NCBI GenBank assembly: GCA_028702545.1
Contig: JAQVOQ010000041.1
Location: forward strand, 1 to 8,962
Reading direction: 5' to 3'
DNA from: Clostridia bacterium
Lineage (GTDB): Bacteria; Bacillota; Clostridia; Christensenellales; UBA1242
Length of the DNA: 8,962 bases
Shown: positions 1 through 5,180 of the stretch, one piece after another
How the letters are laid out: each line of letters starts with the position of its first letter
How positions within the stretch are numbered: the first letter of the stretch is position 1
Notes under the pieces: generated by a model
Told to the model about the DNA's origin: nothing
The model's database searches: none
The model's input: only the letters and a program-made list of their open reading frames with translations
Position numbers and translations under genes: made by a program

Positions 1-1
1 A

Positions 2-739
2 AGTAATCCGGCAACTTATACGGGAGTTTTTGACCCTATTAGGCAGTTGTTTGCATCAACTCCAGATGCTAAGGAAAAAGGCTTTAAAGCGGGGCATTTT
101 AGCTTTAATGTTAGGGGTGGAAGGTGTGAAGCTTGTGGCGGAGAAGGTATTAAAAAAATTGAAATGTATTTTTTACCAGATGTGCGTGTTCCATGTGAGG
201 TTTGTGCTGGTAAACGCTATAAAAGAGAAACACTAAATGTAAAATATAAAGGCAAAAATATTTATGATGTGTTAGAAATGACAGTAGAGAGTGCCTTAGA
301 GTTTTTTGAAAATATACCAAAAATAAAAAGCAAAATTAGTACTCTTTTTGATGTTGGACTAGGTTATATTAAACTTGGTCAATCGGCAACTACGCTATCA
401 GGTGGTGAGGCGCAAAGGGTTAAACTTGCAACAGAACTCAGTAAGCGTAGTACGGGCAAAACCGTTTATATTTTAGATGAGCCTACAACAGGGCTTCATA
501 TGTATGATGTTGATAAACTCATTACAATTTTAGAGCGTCTAGTTAGTGCAGGTAACACGGTTATAGTTATTGAACACAACCTTGATGTTGTTAAAACAGC
601 TGATTATATAATAGACTTAGGCCCAGAAGGTGGAGATGAAGGAGGACAAGTTGTAGCAGTAGGTACGCCAGAAGAGGTTGTAAAAGTAAAAAATAGTTAT
701 ACAGGACAATTTTTAAAGGATATTTTATCAAAAAAGTAG
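2..739 (+). CDS. uvrA: UvrA, excinuclease ABC subunit A (C-terminal part, 5' truncated by window edge)
   Basis: UvrA is the ATP-driven damage-recognition subunit of UvrABC nucleotide excision repair; it works as a cytoplasmic dimer and loads UvrB at lesions. The reading frame is open from base 2, so the gene continues to the left of the window; the first in-frame ATG (47) is internal. About 245 C-terminal residues are visible, against roughly 940 in a full UvrA. They include the C-terminal zinc module, with CEAC at 125-136 and CEVC at 194-205. They also include the ABC signature LSGGEAQR at 395-418, the Walker B/D-loop ILDEPTTGLH at about 470-499, and an H-loop histidine in VIEHNLD. The tail carries the usual DLGPEGG ... 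GTPEEV pattern. It ends with TAG at 737-739, followed 22 nt later by a hairpin terminator, so it is probably the last gene of its transcript. Family assignment is essentially certain, and nothing looks degraded. Confidence 0.98.
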   Translation, partial: SNPATYTGVFDPIRQLFASTPDAKEKGFKAGHFSFNVRGGRCEACGGEGIKKIEMYFLPDVRVPCEVCAGKRYKRETLNVKYKGKNIYDVLEMTVESALEFFENIPKIKSKISTLFDVGLGYIKLGQSATTLSGGEAQRVKLATELSKRSTGKTVYILDEPTTGLHMYDVDKLITILERLVSAGNTVIVIEHNLDVVKTADYIIDLGPEGGDEGGQVVAVGTPEEVVKVKNSYTGQFLKDILSKK

Positions 740-760
740 TTAAATTTAAAAAATAAAATA

Positions 761-796
761 TTAAAAAACTGCAATTCTAATTTTGCAGTTTTTTAA
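761..796. terminator. Bidirectional intrinsic terminator between uvrA and the DUF4363 gene
   Basis: A perfect 14-bp stem pairs 761-774 with 783-796 around an 8-nt loop. The core is ACTGCAA/TTGCAGT, flanked by an A-tract on the left and a T-tract on the right. Either strand therefore reads as a hairpin followed by U residues. It lies between two convergent stop codons (739 on plus, 800 on minus) and can serve both genes. Confidence 0.9.
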
Positions 797-799
797 TAA

Positions 800-1192
800 T
801 TAAAATATACTTTCCCAACTCATTATTGCAAAGTCTGAGTAGCCATTAATAAAGTTTAAAATTAGTTCAAGGCTAGTTAGAACTTTTTGTTTATCGTTAA
901 AAGATAGCGCAATTTCAATTGTTGCAATTTGAATATTAACTTCCTCTATATGCTGATGATTAATAAATAAACAAAGTGTTTTTTCACGTGGAATCCAAAA
1001 GGATTTAATATCTTTAAATTTTTCAAGGGTTAAGGGAGTACTGATGTCAGTTTGCTCAGCCAAAATAGCAGTTTGCAATATAAGCGTTTTTTCTTCTAAT
1101 ACTGAAAAAGAATTTATTATAAATGCTTGTTCAAAAAAGCCGGCAGTAATTAATAAAATAACAAAAAAAACAATTAAAATACCTTGTTTCAT
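800..1192 (-). CDS. DUF4363 family protein, membrane-anchored
   Basis: This 130-residue protein has one N-terminal hydrophobic helix (about residues 4-24, GILIVFFVILLITAGFF), with the rest probably outside the membrane or in the cell wall space. The C-terminal half carries the pattern I associate with DUF4363: a Trp near residue 66, an NH-x-HIEE motif at 79-84, then amphipathic helices. Its function is unknown. In clostridia this family commonly sits beside a DUF421/YetF gene, as here: its ATG (1190-1192) overlaps the TGA of the upstream yetF-like gene in an ATGA arrangement, which suggests translational coupling. A ribosome site resembling AAGGCGG lies about 9 nt upstream, inside the last codons of the upstream gene. 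It is the last gene of the minus-strand cluster and is followed directly by the terminator at 761-796. The single Cys (residue 74) has no obvious role. The family call rests on motif memory and context. Confidence 0.82.
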   Translation of the reverse strand: MKQGILIVFFVILLITAGFFEQAFIINSFSVLEEKTLILQTAILAEQTDISTPLTLEKFKDIKSFWIPREKTLCLFINHQHIEEVNIQIATIEIALSFNDKQKVLTSLELILNFINGYSDFAIMSWESIF

Positions 1193-1908
1193 TTTAATAT
1201 ACCGCCTTTATGATGAGTTTCATAAACGATACTTTTGCCTCTTTTAGGTTGAATGTAAAGTGTTCCAGAATTGCTGATTGTTACCGTTAATAATTCTTTT
1301 AAGCTATTTATTTTTGCTTTTTGTAAGTATTTTATCAAAAAACTTTGATTTATGTTTAATTGTTTAAGATTTTTTTCTAAAATTTTGCCATCAATTATTA
1401 AGCAAACATCTACTCCGACTACTTCGGGTTTTATTTTTAAGTCGCGAGGTATTATTGGGCGTTTGTCAGATTTTGGCAATACACTTAATTTACCATTAGT
1501 CTCTATTAAAGCATATTCAATATCATCAAAATTAAAATATCCCGAATTTCTCAAACCTTCTTGTAAATCGTTAATGTTAATATTTAATTTTTTTAATTTT
1601 TCAAATTGTATTCCATCAGGATTAATAATAATTATTGGGTTCCCATCAATAACTTTGCGTGCAAGCAAACTTTTGCGCGCAAGAAACGAAATAAAAAAAT
1701 GCAAACTGACTAGTGTAATTAGTGGAACTATGCCGTTAATTAGTGACATACCAGTTTCTTGCATTGGCAAAACTGCAAGTTCGGCTAGCATTAGCGTTAT
1801 TACGAGTTCAAAAGGCTGTAACTCGCCAATTTGACGCTTACCCATAAGCCTTATAATTATAAATAAAACGAAGTAGGTTATGATTGACCTAATAATAAAT
1901 ATAAACAT
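1189..1908 (-). CDS. DUF421 / YetF-family membrane protein
   Basis: This 239-residue protein has the full YetF layout. Three predicted membrane helices lie at about 3-21, 33-49 and 58-77, with the family's diagnostic MGKRQIGELQPFELVI between and into helices 1-2 (residues 22-37). Two soluble YetF-type alpha/beta subdomains follow. The first is marked by VIDGNPIIIINPDGI (86-100) and LRNSGYFNFDDIEYALIETN (119-138). The second is marked by the IIDGKILEKNL pattern (171-181) and the ITVT/SNSGTLYIQP end (about 208-221). YetF relatives are membrane proteins of Bacillota; some are linked to spores and spore heat resistance, but the biochemical role is not settled. The gene follows the SpoVB-like flippase by 29 nt and overlaps the DUF4363 gene by 4 nt, so the three are probably co-transcribed. 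No Shine-Dalgarno is visible before ATG 1906-1908: the upstream 20 nt are almost pure A/T, and no other in-frame start exists before the TAA at 1927-1929. Full family length, intact. Confidence 0.93.
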   Translation of the reverse strand: MFIFIIRSIITYFVLFIIIRLMGKRQIGELQPFELVITLMLAELAVLPMQETGMSLINGIVPLITLVSLHFFISFLARKSLLARKVIDGNPIIIINPDGIQFEKLKKLNININDLQEGLRNSGYFNFDDIEYALIETNGKLSVLPKSDKRPIIPRDLKIKPEVVGVDVCLIIDGKILEKNLKQLNINQSFLIKYLQKAKINSLKELLTVTISNSGTLYIQPKRGKSIVYETHHKGGILK

Positions 1909-1937
1909 ATAATTATTATTTTTTATTTAACTAAAAT

Positions 1938-3473
1938 TTATACAACCTTTGCTTGTTTAGATGTTTTTAAAAATTTCATTTTTTTAATTTTTAAAAACCA
2001 TAAGTCAAGATTTATAACATTAAAGGCAAGGCATAACAAAATAAACATCAATGTACCAAGCCCACCGCTTAACATTATGCTTAAAAATCTTGGAAATAAA
2101 TAATTAAACAAATTAAAAGTATAAGTTGCGAGCATGCTAGACGGTAAAATAAACAGCGACATTAAAATACTAGGCTTTAGTAAGCTATTTTGTTTGCCTA
2201 ATTTTAAGTTTATCATTCGCAAGTTAAGTATTGTAACCGTTGCCATACATAATGCCATACCAAAAATTAGCGCTCTAACTTCAATATATTGTGGTAAAAA
2301 CCAAAGGCAAAGAACGAGTAAAAAACTGCCTATTAAATAATTTCTAAAACTTTTAATTTCTAAGTTTAACGCATTTAAAATTGATGCTGTTATTGCCGAC
2401 AAGCTAAGAGGTATCATAATAAAAGCCGATTGAGCTAGATAATAGCCACTATTAGCATTATCAAATAAAAATTTGCCGATAGGTTCGCCTAGTCCAATGT
2501 ACAAAGGCACGAACAAAAAGCCACAAAAAAGCGAAAACAATAAAGATGTGTTAATACGCCTTACTAATTCTTTGTAATCTTTCTTTTCTATTAGTGCAGT
2601 TAGTTCAGGAATAAGTGCAATGGATAAAGCACCAACCACCGTTATTGGTAAAAATAAAAGAGGAAACGCCATGCCTAGCGTTTCGCCAAGTTCCCTAAGT
2701 GCCTGAGCTTTCGTGTAACCACTTGCAATTAACCTAAGAGGCAGTAAAATAGCAATTAAGGGTTGAATTAGACTTGAAGCAACCCTAACTCCTGTTATAG
2801 GCATAGAGCTCTTAAGCAACATATTATAGTAAGATTTTTTAGGTTTAACAATACGCCGTTTGCCTTTAAAATAAAAGATTGCGGCTAAGGCTGCTGAAAC
2901 AAAACTGCTTATTGTTAGTGCTAGACTTGCAGCAATAACTCCGCTTAAACCAAAGAATGCAAAATTGATTAAAATTACTGCTAAAGCAATTCTAACGATT
3001 TGCTCAACTAAGTCGGTAACACTAAGCGTAAAATGTTTCTTTTGACCCCATAAAGAGCCTCTAAAAGCCGAAAACACACTAGTTGCAATAATTGCAGGTG
3101 ATAAAATTAATAGGGCGGTATACGCTACTTCACTCGTTAAAAGTTTTGTTATGCTCGTTTTAAATATAATTAAAATTAAGCATATTAATGCGCTTATGCT
3201 AACGCCTATGATAATTGCAGCACTAACTGCATTATTTTCGCTTCTTGCGTCTTTTTCTAATCTATATTTTGCTGTTAATTTGCTGAGCGTTAAAGGTAGT
3301 CCACTACCTACAATTGTTACAAAAACAATAAAGATAGAAAAAGCTATTTGATAAATGCCAAGCGCTTCACTACCTATTGCATTAGCGAGATAAATACGAA
3401 AAACAAAGCCTAAAACTCTTGTCAAAAGCGCAAACATACTTATTATAAAAACTGCTTTAAATAAATTTTTAAT
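1938..3473 (-). CDS. SpoVB/MurJ-like polysaccharide (lipid-linked) flippase, MOP superfamily; probable ATT start
   Basis: This is a polytopic membrane protein of the MATE/MOP exporter superfamily, in the SpoVB-Wzx-MurJ branch that flips undecaprenyl-linked sugars across the cytoplasmic membrane. From the first ATG (3435-3437) it is 499 residues; from the start preferred here it is 511. Diagnostic features are RVLGFVFRI (residues 7-15 from that ATG), then LG.YQ, and GSGLPLTLSKLTAKY (44-58), the SpoVB-like GxPLxxSKL motif. A long run of hydrophobic helices follows, compatible with about 14 helices, and a basic C-terminus closes the protein. The ATG lacks a ribosome site and begins inside the first helix. 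Upstream in frame the codons read IIKNLFKAVFIIS back to a TAA at 3477-3479, which restores the usual start of helix 1. An AAGAGG site (3481-3486) stands 7 nt before ATT 3471-3473, so a rare ATT start is the best reading; ATG 3437 is the conservative one. It is first in the flippase-YetF-DUF4363 cluster. SpoVB itself acts in spore cortex formation, but MurJ-like or capsule roles cannot be excluded. Confidence 0.9.
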   Translation of the reverse strand: MKNLFKAVFIISMFALLTRVLGFVFRIYLANAIGSEALGIYQIAFSIFIVFVTIVGSGLPLTLSKLTAKYRLEKDARSENNAVSAAIIIGVSISALICLILIIFKTSITKLLTSEVAYTALLILSPAIIATSVFSAFRGSLWGQKKHFTLSVTDLVEQIVRIALAVILINFAFFGLSGVIAASLALTISSFVSAALAAIFYFKGKRRIVKPKKSYYNMLLKSSMPITGVRVASSLIQPLIAILLPLRLIASGYTKAQALRELGETLGMAFPLLFLPITVVGALSIALIPELTALIEKKDYKELVRRINTSLLFSLFCGFLFVPLYIGLGEPIGKFLFDNANSGYYLAQSAFIMIPLSLSAITASILNALNLEIKSFRNYLIGSFLLVLCLWFLPQYIEVRALIFGMALCMATVTILNLRMINLKLGKQNSLLKPSILMSLFILPSSMLATYTFNLFNYLFPRFLSIMLSGGLGTLMFILLCLAFNVINLDLWFLKIKKMKFLKTSKQAKVV

Positions 3474-3480
3474 AATTTAA

Positions 3481-3487
3481 CCTCTTT
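3481..3487 (-). promoter_or_regulatory. Ribosome-binding site deciding the flippase start
   Basis: On the minus strand the sequence reads AAAGAGG, TTAAATT, then ATT. The site is 7 nt from ATT 3473 and 4 nt from ATT 3476, but over 40 nt from the first ATG at 3437. A stop codon (3477-3479) lies in frame just upstream, so translation set by this site must begin at one of the two ATT codons or fail to use this frame. Confidence 0.6.
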
Positions 3488-3530
3488 TTATGTATACTAA
3501 ATATTTTTATTAAATTAATATGTAATTTAG

Positions 3531-3572
3531 TATTAAAGTTTTAAAAAATTAAAATTAATCATAACTTTAATA
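3531..3572. repeat. Perfect 10-bp inverted repeat in the divergent flippase/LysM region
   Basis: TATTAAAGTT at 3531-3540 is exactly reverse-complemented as AACTTTAATA at 3563-3572. Extending outward gives 12 of 13 matches (TAG against TAC). The arms are 22 nt apart, with centres 32 bp apart, close to three helical turns. The right arm ends 2 nt before the ribosome site of the LysM gene. It could be an operator for a dimeric regulator acting on both divergent genes, or an mRNA hairpin near the LysM start. The surrounding DNA is very AT-rich, so chance is a real alternative. No convincing sigma-A promoter pair was found in this gap for either direction. Confidence 0.45.
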
Positions 3573-3574
3573 GT

Positions 3575-3582
3575 AGGAGGAG
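3575..3582 (+). promoter_or_regulatory. Strong Shine-Dalgarno of the LysM gene
   Basis: AGGAGGAG is followed by 6 nt and then ATG at 3589-3591. It is the strongest ribosome site in the window and fixes the start of the small LysM protein. Confidence 0.9.
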
Positions 3583-3588
3583 TTAGAA

Positions 3589-3921
3589 ATGTTTGATGAA
3601 AATGAAGATAAGTATAAAATAAAAGTGTTGAATGCGAACAATAAAAAAAATATAGTGCATAGAGTTGAAGAGGGCGAAACGATAGAGAGTATCGCAAGAC
3701 TATATAATCAAACGAAAGATAGTTTGATGAAGATAAATAATATTAAAGTTGTGGAAGAGGGCGACAGACTTGTTATTCCTCAAAAAAACACAGCAATATA
3801 TGTTGTAAAACCTCTTGATACCTTAGTAAAAATTGCCTCAAAATATAATGTTAGCGTTGAAGAGATAGTAAAAAACAACAATTCTTCAAAAATTTTTATA
3901 GGTCAAGTTTTGATTATTTAA
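3589..3921 (+). CDS. Small protein with two LysM domains and no signal peptide
   Basis: This 110-residue protein consists almost entirely of two LysM modules, which bind N-acetylglucosamine-containing polymers such as peptidoglycan. Module 1 is at about residues 23-64: HRVEEGETIESIARLYN, then a KINN turn and EGDRLVIP. Module 2 is at about 70-110: YVVKPLDTLVKIASKYNVS, then NNN and IFIGQVLII. The first ~20 residues (MFDENEDKYKIKVL...) are charged and show no signal peptide, lipobox or membrane helix. As written the protein would be made and kept inside the cell. For a mother-cell protein of a spore-former that is compatible with spore coat or cortex localisation, as in other LysM spore proteins; this is inference. 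It is divergent from the SpoVB-like flippase, and the next gene starts 87 nt downstream with its own promoter. No catalytic domain is present. The domain call is firm; the role is not. Confidence 0.9.
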   Translation: MFDENEDKYKIKVLNANNKKNIVHRVEEGETIESIARLYNQTKDSLMKINNIKVVEEGDRLVIPQKNTAIYVVKPLDTLVKIASKYNVSVEEIVKNNNSSKIFIGQVLII

Positions 3922-3941
3922 TTACCTATAGTCAAAACCGC

Positions 3942-3971
3942 TTGCAAAAAAAACTTTTTTTGATATATAAT
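3942..3971 (+). promoter_or_regulatory. Sigma-A-type promoter for the acyltransferase gene
   Basis: A -35-like TTGCAA (3942-3947, 4 of 6) and a perfect -10 TATAAT (3966-3971) are 18 nt apart. Transcription would start near 3978, leaving a leader of about 30 nt before ATG 4009. The spacer is a self-complementary A8/T7 run with no G/C-rich stem, so I do not call it a terminator for the LysM gene; read-through from that gene is also possible. Confidence 0.7.
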
Positions 3972-4008
3972 GTTTTATCAAAATAAATAAACAAAAGGCA
4001 TAATACTT

Positions 4009-5133
4009 ATGATAGAAATTAAACATATAACAAAAAGATCCGATATTAAAAAATTTATTAATTTTCAACTAAAATTATATAAGGGTAACGCATTTTATGT
4101 TCCACCAATTATTTTAGACGAAATAGATTATTTACAAAAAGAAAAAAATCCAGCATTTGAGCACTGTGATGTTGCTTTATTTTTGGCTTATGAAAACAAA
4201 AAGATTGTAGGCCGAATTGCAGCATTTATTTTGCACGATTTTAACGAAAAGGTAAACGAAAAAAGAGTGAGGTTTAGTCGCTTTGACTCGGTGGATAATC
4301 AAGAGGTGGCAAATGCATTATTTGATGCTGCGTCTAATTGGGCAAAACAAAAAGGTATGAATATTATTCACGGGCCACTAGGCGCTAACGACCTTGATAG
4401 AGAAGGACTTTTAATTTTCGGTTTTGATGAACCTCAAACTTTTGAAGAGCAATATAGTTATGAATATTATGTAAAACTGATAGAAAATTATGGTTTTAAA
4501 AAAGAAATTGATTGGATAGAGTATAGAATTTATTTGCCTGAACATATGGATGAGCGAATTGAGCGAATTTCAAAACTTGTGTTAAAGCGTAGCAAGTTGA
4601 CTATTGCAAAAGTAGAGCATAAAAATAAGTTTATTGATAAATATAAAGACGGCATATTTAATGTGTTAGATGAAGCTTATGCAAAGCTATATGGCGTTGT
4701 GCCTATTAGTGAGAGTGTTAGAGTGGAACTTGTTAAACAATTTAAATTACTCCTAGACCCAAGATTTATTTGCGTTGTTTTAAACGCAAAAGATGAAGTA
4801 GTGGCTTTTGGACTTGCTATGCCAAGCCTTAGTAAAGCCGCTCAAAAAAGCAGGGGAAGATTATTTCCTTTTGGAATATTTAGGCTTCTTTTGGCAGCCA
4901 AAAGGCCAAAAGATGTTGACCTTGGCTTAATAGCCGTTAAACCCGAATATCAAATGACTGGTGTAAATGCAATAGTATTAAACGAAATAGGAAAAAAGAT
5001 TATTGCAGCGGGCATTGCTTATGTTGAAACCAACTTGCAACTAGAAGACAATAAAGAAGTGCAAGCACAGTTTGAAAGTTTTAAAAAAGACCAGCACAAA
5101 AGACGCAGAAGTTATGTAAAAAACATAGATTAA
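4009..5133 (+). CDS. GNAT-fold N-acyltransferase family protein (YghO-like)
   Basis: This 374-residue, apparently cytoplasmic protein belongs to the group of long GNAT-related proteins typified by E. coli YghO. The N-terminal half contains a substrate-side lobe with GRIAAFILHDFNE (68-80), HGPLGANDLDREGLLIFGFD (121-140) and the following EQYSYEYY segment, which are hallmarks of this group. The C-terminal GNAT core shows FPFGIFRLL (286-294) and LIAVKPEYQMTGVNAIVLNE (307-326), the equivalent of the acetyl-CoA pyrophosphate-binding motif A (V-x-P-x-x-Q-x-x-G). It ends with VETNLQLEDN (339-348) and QHKRRRSYVK (362-371). Acyl donor and acceptor are unknown, and an acetyl-CoA reaction is inferred from fold only. 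ATG 4009 has a modest AAAAGG ribosome site about 10 nt upstream and its own promoter at 3942-3971. Transcription stops at the hairpin 5143-5177. The neighbours do not reveal the substrate. Confidence 0.85.
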   Translation: MIEIKHITKRSDIKKFINFQLKLYKGNAFYVPPIILDEIDYLQKEKNPAFEHCDVALFLAYENKKIVGRIAAFILHDFNEKVNEKRVRFSRFDSVDNQEVANALFDAASNWAKQKGMNIIHGPLGANDLDREGLLIFGFDEPQTFEEQYSYEYYVKLIENYGFKKEIDWIEYRIYLPEHMDERIERISKLVLKRSKLTIAKVEHKNKFIDKYKDGIFNVLDEAYAKLYGVVPISESVRVELVKQFKLLLDPRFICVVLNAKDEVVAFGLAMPSLSKAAQKSRGRLFPFGIFRLLLAAKRPKDVDLGLIAVKPEYQMTGVNAIVLNEIGKKIIAAGIAYVETNLQLEDNKEVQAQFESFKKDQHKRRRSYVKNID

Positions 5134-5142
5134 TTTTAAGTA

Positions 5143-5177
5143 AAAAAAACAGCAACTTAATTAATTGCTGTTTTTTT
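5143..5177. terminator. Bidirectional intrinsic terminator between the acyltransferase and the large surface protein
   Basis: A 13-bp perfect stem (5143-5155 with 5165-5177) has the core CAGCAA/TTGCTG and a 9-nt AT loop, with seven A residues on the left arm and seven T residues on the right. It starts 9 nt after the acyltransferase stop and 3 nt beyond the minus-strand gene's stop at 5181, so it serves both convergent genes. Confidence 0.92.
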
Positions 5178-5180
5178 AAA

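Noticed and set aside
1352..1834. Plus-strand open frame of 160 codons
   Set aside because: It is fully antisense to the YetF gene, which has strong family motifs, and its Ser/Ile-rich translation resembles no known family.
3481..3530. Possible sigma-A promoter for the flippase (TATACA near 3491-3496)
   Set aside because: No acceptable -35 element stands 16-18 nt upstream, and the predicted start would fall in or next to the ribosome site. AT-rich DNA gives many such partial matches.
3945..3962. A8/T7 self-complementary run after the LysM gene as a possible terminator
   Set aside because: The stem would be only A-T pairs with almost no loop, and the run coincides with the spacer of a good promoter; it is more likely a curved or flexible promoter spacer.
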